From Pseudonocardia sp. KRD291 (GTDB lineage Bacteria > Actinomycetota > Actinomycetes > Mycobacteriales > Pseudonocardiaceae), in NCBI RefSeq assembly GCF_019263595.1, contig NZ_JADQDD010000028.1, positions 1 to 33,652 on the forward strand: a DNA stretch of 33,652 nucleotides, read 5' to 3'. The notes beneath the pieces were generated by a model. It saw only the letters and a program-made list of their open reading frames with translations, was not told where the DNA came from and made no database searches. A program made the translations under genes and the position numbers. Shown piece by piece: positions 27,121-33,652 of the stretch; the stretch's first letter is position 1; every line of letters begins with the position of its first letter.

Positions 27121-27603
27121 TTGTCTGATTCGTCGAGTGACACACGCGCCGGACACGGCCTGCCGCTGCTGCTGCTCCGCGCGTTCCAGGAGCTGATCGA
27201 CGAGCTGCACGTGCAGTTGGAGCAGGAGGGCTTTCCCGACGTCCGGCCGATGCACGGCTTCGTCCTGCAGGCCGTCGGCCCACACGGCACGACGGCGGTC
27301 GAGCTGGGCCGCGCGCTCGGGGTGAGCAAGCAGGCCGCCGGCAAGACCGTCGCGGGACTCGAGGCGCAGGGATACCTGGAACGCGGCAGCGACCCCTCCG
27401 ACTCCCGACGCAAGCTCGTCCGGCTGACGCCACGAGGCCGTGCGCTGCTGTCCCGCTCCGCCGCCGTACTGGACGCGCTGCGGGCCCGGTGGTCCGACGG
27501 GCTCGGCGAGCAACGGCTGCGCGACCTGGAGGACGCGCTGACGGCGATGACGTCGGGACCGGCGCCGCGGCTCGACACCCCGGCCTGGTTCGGTCGCGGC
27601 TGA
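27121..27603 (+). CDS. MarR-family transcriptional regulator
   Basis: 160 residues, winged helix-turn-helix. The core reads PMHGFVLQAVGPHGTTAVELG, the recognition helix region ALGVSKQAAGKTVAGLEAQGYLERG, and the wing DPSDSRRKLVRLTPRGRALL with the conserved D-x-R-R of MarR proteins. N- and C-terminal helices for dimerisation flank it. The start is awkward: an in-frame TAA at 27112 forbids anything earlier, and the first usable codon is TTG at 27121, with no well-spaced ribosome binding site (GGAGAG is 14 nt away). TAAACT at 27112-27117 could be a -10. It probably represses itself and the divergent cupin gene through the palindrome between them. The MFS gene on the far side is convergent. The inducer is unknown. 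Confidence 0.88.
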   Translation: MSDSSSDTRAGHGLPLLLLRAFQELIDELHVQLEQEGFPDVRPMHGFVLQAVGPHGTTAVELGRALGVSKQAAGKTVAGLEAQGYLERGSDPSDSRRKLVRLTPRGRALLSRSAAVLDALRARWSDGLGEQRLRDLEDALTAMTSGPAPRLDTPAWFGRG

Positions 27604-27653
27604 GGGGTGTGCGACCGGCCCGGGCGGTGGGTCGGACCTCGTCCGGCGGGACG

Positions 27654-28883
27654 TCAGACGCGGGTGGTGTCCGCGGAGTCCCGGTCCCCGGCGTCCTCGC
27701 GCCCCACGCCCACCACCGCGACCGCGCCGAGCAGCGCCACGGCGGCGAACGCGTAGAAGCCCCACGGGTAGGCGATGCCCGCGCCGAGCAGCGCTCCGCC
27801 GATCAGCGGCCCGCTGATCGCGCCGAGGCGGCCGACCCCGCTGGCCGCGCCCAGGGCCGAGGCCCGCGCCGAGGCCGGGTAGTGCCTGCTCACCCAGGCG
27901 TAGACGAGCACCTGCGAGCTGAACACGAACACCCCGGCCAGCAGCACGCTGACGTACACCCCGACGCCCGGCAGCCGGATCGAGAGCAGCGCCAGGAACA
28001 GCGCCGCCGCGGAGAACCAGCCGATCGTGGTGGTCCGGATACCGATCCGGTCCGCGACCCGGCCCGCCACCAGGAGCCCGACCACGGCACCGGCATTGAG
28101 GACCAGCAACAGCGTCAGTGCTGCGCCGAGCTGGTACCCGGCCGCCAGCATGATCTCCGGCAGCCATGTGTTGAGCCCGTACACCAGCAGAAGACCCATG
28201 AACGAGGCCACCCAGAACGCGATCGAGGACCGCAGGTAGCCGCCGCGCACGAGCTGGGACACCGGGTTGCGCGAAGCCGACGGCGTGACCCGATCGACCC
28301 CGGGCAACGATTCGGGCAACCGCGCGGCGATCAACGGCACGAGCGCCAGCGCGGGGAGCGCTCCGATCACGAACATCGCCTGCCAGCCCAGGCCGGGAAT
28401 CACCAGCCGTCCGAGCAGCGCGGTCAGCACCGCACCCACGTGGTATCCGGTCATCAGGATCGTCGTGGCGCTGCCGCCGCGACCCGCTCGGCTGAACTCG
28501 TTCACCATGGCCAGCGCGACCGGCAGCACACCACCCAGGCCGAGTCCGGCCAGGAAGCGCAGCAGCGCGAACACCAGCGGGCCGGTGGCGAACGCGCACA
28601 GCAGCGTCAGCACGGAGAAGGTCACGACGGCGATCAGCATCGTCCGGCGCCGCCCGATCAGGTCGGCCAGCGGACCCACGGACAGCGCTCCCACGCCGAT
28701 CCCGACCAGCCCGACGGCCGAGATCAGCGACGCGGTACCCGGCGTCAGCCCCCAGTCCGTGGCACGTAGCAGCGAGGGCAGCACCACCCCCAGCACGACG
28801 ATGTCGAAGCCCTCGAGGGCGACCACCAACCAGCACAGCGGCGCGACCCACCCCCTGTGTGACGCTGTGGCGCCGTCCGCCAT
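27654..28883 (-). CDS. MFS transporter, aromatic acid:H+ symporter (AAHS)-like
   Basis: 409 residues with 12 predicted hydrophobic segments. The N-terminus WLVVALEGFDIVVLGVVLPSLL carries the acidic residue in TM1 typical of the aromatic-acid symporters (PcaK/BenK type). The loop 2-3 signature is GPLADLIGRRRTML and its C-half echo is AGRVADRIGIRTTT. It should be an inner-membrane importer of an organic, probably aromatic, acid; the substrate is inferred only from family features. ATG at 28883 has GGGAGG upstream. It ends 50 bp from the MarR stop, convergently. It lies 44 bp downstream of the GT87 gene on the same strand, so co-transcription is possible though functionally unexplained. No aromatic catabolic genes lie in the window. 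Confidence 0.86.
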   Translation of the reverse strand: MADGATASHRGWVAPLCWLVVALEGFDIVVLGVVLPSLLRATDWGLTPGTASLISAVGLVGIGVGALSVGPLADLIGRRRTMLIAVVTFSVLTLLCAFATGPLVFALLRFLAGLGLGGVLPVALAMVNEFSRAGRGGSATTILMTGYHVGAVLTALLGRLVIPGLGWQAMFVIGALPALALVPLIAARLPESLPGVDRVTPSASRNPVSQLVRGGYLRSSIAFWVASFMGLLLVYGLNTWLPEIMLAAGYQLGAALTLLLVLNAGAVVGLLVAGRVADRIGIRTTTIGWFSAAALFLALLSIRLPGVGVYVSVLLAGVFVFSSQVLVYAWVSRHYPASARASALGAASGVGRLGAISGPLIGGALLGAGIAYPWGFYAFAAVALLGAVAVVGVGREDAGDRDSADTTRV

Positions 28884-28927
28884 CACCGCTCGCCTCCCTG
28901 CGCGTAGGTGGACGGCAGTGTGCGGCC

Positions 28928-30241
28928 CTAGCCGGACGAGCGCGCCGGGACTTCCGCAGAACGGAAGGATTCCCCCGTACCGGATCGCGGTGCGGTATCC
29001 GGCCACCACGGTCCGGTCGCCGGGCGCAGCAGCGTCAGCCAGGCCGCGAGCAGGATCGCCGTGTACAGCGCGTGACCGACCAGGGTGAACGGGTCCCCCG
29101 GCGCCCACAGGTCGCTCCAGGTGATCGGGATGAACGCGAGCGCCAGCAGCGCCCCGACGACCACCCGGCGGGTGTCGCCCGCGCGCCCGGACGCGACCAC
29201 GACGAGCAGTCCCGGCCACAGCACGATCAGGTAGTTGTGCCAGGAGATCGGGGCCGTCAGCAGGCCGGTGGCCAGCACCGCCCAGGGCGCGACGCCCGCC
29301 GGGTCGGCGCCGCGGGCGGACGTGCCGATGCTCGTTCCGCGTTCGCTCCTCTCGGCGATCCCGTACCACCGCGTCCGCAGGCCGAACAGCAGCAGCGTCC
29401 CGACCAGCAGCGCGACGCCGACGAGCGTCCCGACCAGCGACGGCAGACCCCACCGGATCGCCATCCCGGGCAGCGCGGCGTTGTCCAGCACGGTCGCGAC
29501 CGGCTCGGTCAGCGCCATCCGCAGCCACTGCGGCCCGGTGGAGAACCCGGCCGCGGCCATCCCGGCCAGGGTCGCCAGCGTCGCGGCGGCCAGGCCGGCC
29601 CGCAACGCCGGCCAGCGGCGCTGCACCAGCGGCAGCAGCAGCAACGGGGCCAACGACGGCTTGATCGCGACGGTGACGCCGTAGAGCACCGCGGCCAGCC
29701 GCGGGTGACCCCGGCGCTCGGCGATCCACCCGGCCGTCACCCCGACCAGCAGGATCCCGTAGATCTGGCCCAGGGCGAGCGTGCCGTGCAGCGGTGACGA
29801 GGCCAGGACCGACAGCACCGCGAGCGCGGTCCAGCCGCGGCCGATCCGCAGCTCGCGCGCCGCGGCGAACACCGATCCGGCGACCATCAGCACCGTGAGC
29901 GTCACGAAGATCCGGTAGGCGCTGACGGCGTCGAGCATCCCGAGCGGGGCCATCAGCAGCGACAGGACCGGCGGGTTGAGGTTGTGCAGCTTCGCGTCGG
30001 TGTCGTAGATGCCGGTGCCCTCGACGAGCGCGGCGGCGGAGCGCCAGAACGTGTCGAAGTCGACGTGGGTGATCGGCACGATCGGGTTCGGCAGCAGCGC
30101 CAGCAACGGCGGGTTGCCGAACACGAACAGGGCGACGCCGGTGACCAGCGCGGCCACCGTGACCACCCGGGCACCGATCCGCACCGCCCGGGAGCGGTCC
30201 CACCGTGCCCGCGGACGAGCCCCGTCCGCGGCGGCGGTCAC
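28928..30241 (-). CDS. GT87 (DUF2029) polyprenyl-phosphate-sugar-dependent membrane glycosyltransferase
   Basis: 437 residues with about ten hydrophobic segments, a GT-C-type integral membrane enzyme. The first extracytoplasmic loop has ITHVDFDTFWRSAAALVEGTGIYDTD, an Asp-rich loop where GT87 enzymes keep their catalytic Asp; later elements are NPPVLSLLMAPLG, TLALGQIYGILL and VAIKPSLAPLLLLPL. Mycobacterial relatives (PimE, MptC, AftC-like) add mannose or arabinose to PIM, LM/LAM or arabinogalactan from a polyprenyl donor outside the membrane. The specific sugar cannot be read here. GTG at 30241 is 17 bp from the stop of the thioredoxin-like gene on the same strand, indicating an operon with it. 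The C-terminal tail is Ser/Arg-rich. Confidence 0.87.
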   Translation of the reverse strand: MTAAADGARPRARWDRSRAVRIGARVVTVAALVTGVALFVFGNPPLLALLPNPIVPITHVDFDTFWRSAAALVEGTGIYDTDAKLHNLNPPVLSLLMAPLGMLDAVSAYRIFVTLTVLMVAGSVFAAARELRIGRGWTALAVLSVLASSPLHGTLALGQIYGILLVGVTAGWIAERRGHPRLAAVLYGVTVAIKPSLAPLLLLPLVQRRWPALRAGLAAATLATLAGMAAAGFSTGPQWLRMALTEPVATVLDNAALPGMAIRWGLPSLVGTLVGVALLVGTLLLFGLRTRWYGIAERSERGTSIGTSARGADPAGVAPWAVLATGLLTAPISWHNYLIVLWPGLLVVVASGRAGDTRRVVVGALLALAFIPITWSDLWAPGDPFTLVGHALYTAILLAAWLTLLRPATGPWWPDTAPRSGTGESFRSAEVPARSSG

Positions 30242-30258
30242 GCTCTCGGTGGTCGCGC

Positions 30259-31248
30259 TCAGAACAGTGCGCGGGCCAGGGCCCGCCGGGCCGTGCTCAC
30301 CCGGGGGTCGTCCGCGGGGAACAGCTCGAACAGGCCGACCAGGTGCTCGCGCGCGCGGTCACGGTCCTCGCCCGCGGTGCGGCCGACGGTGGCCACCAGC
30401 CGCTCGAACGCGGCCTCGACCTGGTCGGCGGCCATCTGGGCGTCGGCGGCGGCGAGCTGGGCGTCGACGTCGTCCGGGGCGGCGTCCGCGCGGGCGACCG
30501 CCGACGGGTCGGCCTGCTCGGCCCGGGCCAGGAAGCGCACCTGGGCCAGGGCCGCGGTGGCCTGCTCGTTGGCCGGCTCGACGTTCAGGATCGCCTCGTA
30601 GGCGGCCTCGGCGGCAGCGTAGTCGCCCTGCTCCAGGGCGTCCTCGGCCGCGGTGAAACGCGGGTCCTCGGGCTCCTCGGCCGGTTCGGCAGGCTCGCCA
30701 CCGGTGGTGGCCCGGGCCTCTCCCTCGGCGATCGCCGGCATCCGCTCGCGCAGCGCGTCGAGCAGCGAGGACACCCACTGCGCCGCCTGGGCGTCGGGCA
30801 TCGCGCCGTTCACCGCGTCCGCCGGCTGGCCACCGACGACCACGACCACCATCGGGACCTGCTGCACCCCGAACGCCTGGGCGATCCGCGGGGCGGCGTC
30901 GATGTCCACCCGGGCCAGCACCCAGGCGCCGCCGCCGTTCGTGGCGAGCCGCTCCAGCTCCGCGGAGAGCTGTTCCTCACGCGGGTAGCGGCCGGCCCAG
31001 AGCTCGATCACGACCGGGACCTCGAGCGACTTCTCGACGACGTCGTTCTGGAAGCCCTGCTCGGTGGCGTCGACGACCCATGGGCTCGCCTGCCCCCCGC
31101 CGCCGTCGCCACCGCCGGGTGACTGGGGTCGGTTCGCGGCCTCCGAACGCGCCTTCAGCGCCGAGAGGTCGACCGCTCCGGCCATGGCCGACGACATCGC
31201 CGACCGCTGGGCCTGCTGACGTGGATCTGGGCGAGACACGCCTGCCAT
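30259..31248 (-). CDS. Thioredoxin/TPR co-chaperone-like protein (YbbN/CnoX type) lacking all cysteines
   Basis: 329 residues. A Gln/Ala/Gly-rich N-terminus (~1-55) precedes a thioredoxin fold with [20 protein letters not shown] (the active-site position, 79-98), [18 protein letters not shown] and the cis-proline [10 protein letters not shown]. The CxxC is replaced by GRYP, and I find no cysteine anywhere, so no redox activity is possible. The C-terminal ~150 residues form TPR-like helices ([20 protein letters not shown] and so on), as in E. coli CnoX/YbbN, a holdase partner of GroEL and DnaK. It resembles M. tuberculosis Rv1324, also next to glgB/glgE. ATG at 31248 has GGGGGAGCG upstream. 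The probable role is chaperone-like; clients are unknown. Confidence 0.88.
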   Translation of the reverse strand: MAGVSRPDPRQQAQRSAMSSAMAGAVDLSALKARSEAANRPQSPGGGDGGGGQASPWVVDATEQGFQNDVVEKSLEVPVVIELWAGRYPREEQLSAELERLATNGGGAWVLARVDIDAAPRIAQAFGVQQVPMVVVVVGGQPADAVNGAMPDAQAAQWVSSLLDALRERMPAIAEGEARATTGGEPAEPAEEPEDPRFTAAEDALEQGDYAAAEAAYEAILNVEPANEQATAALAQVRFLARAEQADPSAVARADAAPDDVDAQLAAADAQMAADQVEAAFERLVATVGRTAGEDRDRAREHLVGLFELFPADDPRVSTARRALARALF

Positions 31249-31538
31249 CCTGGCACGCTCCCCCACGGCGCGCGGACCGCCCCGGCGCTGTGGGCACCGG
31301 GGCGGCCGACCGGGCGGCCACCGGGCGATGACCGCTCGACGATCGGGCTCCGAGGACCGGCCGGCGTGCACACCCTCCGGGGGCGCCGCCTCACCGTGGG
31401 TGGATCATCACCGGACCGGCGGAACAACACCGGGCGGATTCGCTCGTTGAACCGTCAGCAGGGGCCCACGGGTCACTCTGCGTTGCCGCAGACCACGGCC
31501 GCGCACGCGTCGCGCGCCATACCGGAGGATCGAGACTC
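31249..31538. other. 290-bp divergent intergenic region without a recognisable gene
   Basis: No convincing ORF on either strand. It contains the ribosome binding sites of the flanking genes (minus strand GGGGGAGCG; plus strand GGAGG before 31539) and must carry both promoters. TTGAAC at 31447-31452 could be a -35, but no well-placed -10 follows. Confidence 0.4.
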
Positions 31539-31781
31539 ATGAGCAATGTTCAGACCGCCAAGCCGACCCTGGCCTACGCCGCCCTGGCGGTCGGTGTCAT
31601 CGGCATCATCGCCGGCATCTTCATCCCGCTCGCGGGGTGGATCCTGGGCGCGGCCGGACTCGTGCTGGGCTTCCTGAGCTACCGCCAGCCGGCCACCGCC
31701 AAGCTGGGCCAGATCGCCATGGCGATCGGCTTCGTGGCGATCCTGGTCGGGGTGTACTTCTTCACCAGCGCGATCGCCTGA
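31539..31781 (+). CDS. Small integral membrane protein, 80 aa
   Basis: ATG at 31539 is preceded by GGAGG in a good position. The 80-residue product has a short polar N-terminus (SNVQTAKPTLAY), then hydrophobic stretches at about 12-30, 33-46 and 58-78: two or three membrane helices separated by LSYRQPATAKLG. There are many Gly/Ala/Ile and no cysteine or catalytic motif. It resembles small DUF4190-like actinobacterial membrane proteins, without a known role. It is divergent from the thioredoxin-like gene and followed by a run of strong hairpins, so it is probably a single-gene transcript. The ribosome binding site and length make a real gene likely. Confidence 0.8.
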   Translation: MSNVQTAKPTLAYAALAVGVIGIIAGIFIPLAGWILGAAGLVLGFLSYRQPATAKLGQIAMAIGFVAILVGVYFFTSAIA

Positions 31782-31788
31782 CGACGAC

Positions 31789-31873
31789 CGGCCCGCCGCG
31801 CGGGCCGAGGTGCCACCCGCCGGACGCCCGGCGGTGTGACGGCCGGTGACGGGACCTCCCGTCACCGGCCGTC
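31789..31873. terminator. Three consecutive hairpins followed by a pyrimidine-rich tract
   Basis: CGGCCCGC/GCGGGCCG (31789-31796, 31800-31807) forms the first stem. An imperfect CCGCCGG/CCGGCGG stem around 31814-31837 forms the second. GACGGCCGGTGACGGG (31838-31853) pairs perfectly with 31858-31873 around an ACCT loop as the third, with 16 bp. CGTCGTCCCGTCCCGTCG-type repeats follow. It lies between the small membrane protein gene and the convergent hydrolase gene, a very strong bidirectional terminator. Confidence 0.75.
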
Positions 31874-31927
31874 GTCGTCCCGTCCCGTCGTCCCGTCCCC
31901 TGTCGTCCCGGGTCACCGGCGACGGTC

Positions 31928-32644
31928 TCAGCCCGCCGCGATCCCGCCCAGCAGCTCGGCCAGCTCACCCGGACGGGTGAGCATCGGGAAGTGCCCGCCC
32001 GGGAGCTCGACGAGCTCGGCACCGACCGCCGCCGCGTGTCGCCGGCCCGCGTCCGGCGAGGCGACCCGGTCACCGGTGCACACCACGGACACGGTCCGGA
32101 CGGACGGCCACCCCGCCAGTGGCGTGGTCTCCTTGCCCACCGTCCACGCCTGCGGGCGCAGCCCGGTGAGCGCCGCGTCGACCGCGGCCTCCGAGCTCTC
32201 CGCCGCGACGCCGCGGTAGAGCCCGCCGCGGGCCGCCTCGGCCGACCAGAACGTGGTGCCGTCCTCGCCGCGGCGCACCCCGGTGTCGTAGCCGGGCACC
32301 ATCAGCTCCTCGGAGCGCATCCGCCCGATGAACGACGTCCCCGGCACCGGCGCCATCGCGGCCAGCAGCACCAGCGCGGTGACCCGTTCCGGGCCCAGCC
32401 GCTCGGCGACCAGCGGGACGCTCAGCCCGCCCAGGGAGTGCCCGACCAGCACCACCGGGCCGGGATCCGACCCGATCGCGGCCAGCACGGCGTCGGCGTA
32501 GGCCTGCGCACCCTGCCCGGACCGGTCCGAGGGCAGGTCCGGGGCGGTCGCCCCGAACCCCCGGGTCTCCAGCTCGTCGACCAGGGCGGACCAGCACGAC
32601 CCCCGGTGCCACGCCCCGTGCACCAGGACGAACCGCGGGGTCAT
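31928..32644 (-). CDS. Alpha/beta-fold hydrolase (MES/EstC-like esterase)
   Basis: 238 residues, a typical small alpha/beta hydrolase. FVLVHGAWHRGSCW (5-18) is the oxyanion-hole region and VVLVGHSLGGLS carries nucleophile Ser70. VVCTGDRVASPDAG supplies the likely Asp and ELPGGHFPMLTRP the catalytic His. HGAWHG-type N-termini and a lid of about 60 residues are shared with plant-type methylesterases and bacterial EstC-like esterases. There is no signal peptide. ATG at 32644 overlaps the upstream stop as ATGA, coupling it to the thiamine-binding-family gene. The substrate is unknown; a carboxyl ester is likely. Confidence 0.88.
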   Translation of the reverse strand: MTPRFVLVHGAWHRGSCWSALVDELETRGFGATAPDLPSDRSGQGAQAYADAVLAAIGSDPGPVVLVGHSLGGLSVPLVAERLGPERVTALVLLAAMAPVPGTSFIGRMRSEELMVPGYDTGVRRGEDGTTFWSAEAARGGLYRGVAAESSEAAVDAALTGLRPQAWTVGKETTPLAGWPSVRTVSVVCTGDRVASPDAGRRHAAAVGAELVELPGGHFPMLTRPGELAELLGGIAAG

Positions 32645-32970
32645 CCGGCGGCCGGGAGGTCGCCGGCGGCACCGCGCAGCTCCGACTCCACCCGCTCGAC
32701 CTTGGAGGTGAGCTGGCCGTCGTGGCCCGGGCGGATGTCGGCCTTGAGCACGAGACTCACCCGGGGTGCGCGCGCCTGCACCGCCTCCACCGCACGCTTG
32801 ACGACCGCCATCCCCTCGTCCCAGGTCTGCGACTCGATGGTGGTGAACATCGACGTGGTCTCGTTGGGCAGTCCGGACTCGCGCACGACCCGCACCGCAT
32901 CTGCGACGGCCGCACTGACACTGTCCGAGGAGTCCCCGCCGGACGGGGCGATACTGAACGCGAAGAGCAT
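32641..32970 (-). CDS. MTH1187/YqgV-family (thiamine-binding) protein
   Basis: 109 residues with the family's ferredoxin-like fold pattern: MLFAFSIAPSG, DSVSAAVADAVRVVRESGLPNE, TSMFTTIESQTWDEGMAVVKRAVEAV and the final strand RVSLVLKADIRPG. Proteins of this family bind thiamine or related small molecules in solved structures, but their cellular role is unclear. ATG at 32970 is the first start giving the family N-terminus; longer in-frame starts would cross the divergent promoter region. Its stop overlaps the hydrolase start by ATGA, so the two are co-translated. It is divergent from a MarR gene 103 bp away, which could regulate it. Confidence 0.85.
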   Translation of the reverse strand: MLFAFSIAPSGGDSSDSVSAAVADAVRVVRESGLPNETTSMFTTIESQTWDEGMAVVKRAVEAVQARAPRVSLVLKADIRPGHDGQLTSKVERVESELRGAAGDLPAAG

Positions 32971-33059
32971 GCGCCCAGCCTGCCACGCCGCGGCCGCCAC
33001 CTCGGCCGACGAGCCGTCCTCGATCCACTTCCCTCGCGGGACGGACCCGGGCGCTTTGC

Positions 33060-33065
33060 TAGCGT
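33060..33065 (+). promoter_or_regulatory. Probable -10 element (TAGCGT) of the second MarR gene
   Basis: TAGCGT ends 8 nt before ATG 33074 with no clear ribosome binding site between; leaderless pattern. Confidence 0.4.
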
Positions 33066-33073
33066 CCGGATCC

Positions 33074-33577
33074 ATGACGCACCACGGGTCGCTGCCGTTC
33101 GACCCGATCCAGCGCGCCGCGGACCTCTGGGACGAGCGGATCGGACCGTCGGCGAGCATGGCCGCGGTCACCAGCGTCATGCGGGTGCAGCAGATCCTGC
33201 TCTCCGCCGTCGACGGCGCCCTGCGCCCGCACGGCCTGACGTTCGCCCGCTACGAGGCGATGGTGCTGCTCGACTTCGCCCGCCGCGGGAGCCTGCCGAT
33301 GCGGGTGATGGGTGAACGCCTGCAGCTGCACCCGACCAGCGTCACCAACATCGTCGACCGGCTGCAGGGCGACGGCCTGGTCCGCCGGGTGCCGCACCCG
33401 ACCGACCGGCGGGCCACACTCGTCGAGCTCACCGAGGACGGGACGGCGCGCCTGGCCGAGGCCACGACGGCGGTGACCGGCATCGACTTCGGCCTGTCCG
33501 GTCTCTCCGACGGCCAGCGCGGAGAGCTGACCGACCTGCTGCGCGTGGTACGCCGCGCCGCGGGCGACTTCGACTGA
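33074..33577 (+). CDS. MarR-family transcriptional regulator
   Basis: 167 residues. Dimerisation helices (MAAVTSVMRVQQILLSAVDG) precede a winged helix: LTFARYEAMVLLDFARRGSLP, MRVMGERLQLHPTSVTNIVDR (recognition helix) and the wing GLVRRVPHPTDRRATLVELT with the conserved DRR. The C-terminal helices close the dimer. No cysteine is seen, so oxidation sensing of the OhrR type is unlikely. It diverges from the thiamine-binding/hydrolase operon, a usual arrangement for a MarR protein and its target. The inducer is unknown. The last 75 bp of the window after its stop hold no recognisable feature. Confidence 0.9.
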   Translation: MTHHGSLPFDPIQRAADLWDERIGPSASMAAVTSVMRVQQILLSAVDGALRPHGLTFARYEAMVLLDFARRGSLPMRVMGERLQLHPTSVTNIVDRLQGDGLVRRVPHPTDRRATLVELTEDGTARLAEATTAVTGIDFGLSGLSDGQRGELTDLLRVVRRAAGDFD

Positions 33578-33652
33578 CCGCCCGCGGCGTCCCGGCCGTC
33601 ACCGCCGCCGCCGTCCGGCCCGGCGGACACGACCCGGCCGCCTGCGTGGCCC

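Noticed and set aside
27137-27139. GTG as start of the cupin-linked MarR gene
   Set aside because: It is out of frame with the MarR coding sequence.
33578-33652. Possible 3' end of a minus-strand gene at the right edge
   Set aside because: Only an Arg/Gly/Pro-rich short frame with a TGA is visible; no motif or conserved end supports it.

Overview
The window is very GC-rich, densely packed actinobacterial chromosome. GTG starts are frequent, and about ten genes have a TANNNT hexamer 6-8 nt ahead of the start codon, which suggests leaderless mRNAs. Gene content and order resemble two Mycobacterium tuberculosis neighbourhoods recalled from memory: Rv3034c-Rv3041c (acyltransferase, methyltransferase, enoyl-CoA hydratase, ABC ATPase) and Rv1324-Rv1328 (thioredoxin-like protein, glgB, glgE, glgP). 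The style fits Pseudonocardiaceae, perhaps Pseudonocardia; that assignment is inference. I saw no tRNA, rRNA, CRISPR array, insertion sequence or prophage.

Layout. 1-9.2 kb: a hexapeptide acyltransferase cut by the left edge; a small acidic protein; a divergent ribokinase / nucleoside hydrolase pair for ribonucleoside salvage; a methyltransferase - MacS-like histidine kinase - LuxR-type response regulator run, followed by a second LuxR-type regulator with a degenerate receiver; a Uma2-family protein; an enoyl-CoA hydratase; and a stand-alone ABC ATPase. 9.2-26.6 kb: an alpha-glucan locus with glgX, an FmdB-like protein, divergent glgP/glgE, a TreS-like GH13 enzyme divergent from maltokinase, and glgB. 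It is interrupted by a DUF3558-type lipoprotein, an SGNH hydrolase, a solute-binding-like protein without a signal peptide, and an MntA/HepT (MNT-HEPN) toxin-antitoxin pair. 26.6-33.6 kb: a cupin / MarR divergent pair, an MFS transporter of the aromatic-acid type, a GT87 membrane glycosyltransferase, a cysteine-free thioredoxin/TPR protein, a small membrane protein, a thiamine-binding-family protein coupled to an alpha/beta hydrolase, and a second MarR regulator.

How the genes work together. The glg genes encode a nearly complete GlgE cycle. TreS would interconvert trehalose and maltose, maltokinase makes maltose-1-phosphate, GlgE polymerises it into alpha-1,4-glucan and GlgB adds branches; GlgP and GlgX take the polymer apart. 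The MacS/MacR-like pair is a probable developmental or envelope-responsive regulator. Six of the convergent gene pairs are separated by GC-rich hairpins, mostly perfect and all without a U-tract, that probably serve both strands as terminators.

The least ordinary items are the MNT-HEPN module placed directly before glgB, the divergent TreS-like enzyme, the 160-residue repeat-rich tail on GlgB, the degenerate-receiver regulator beside MacSR, and the cytosolic solute-binding-like protein. I did not find a clearly new multi-gene system.
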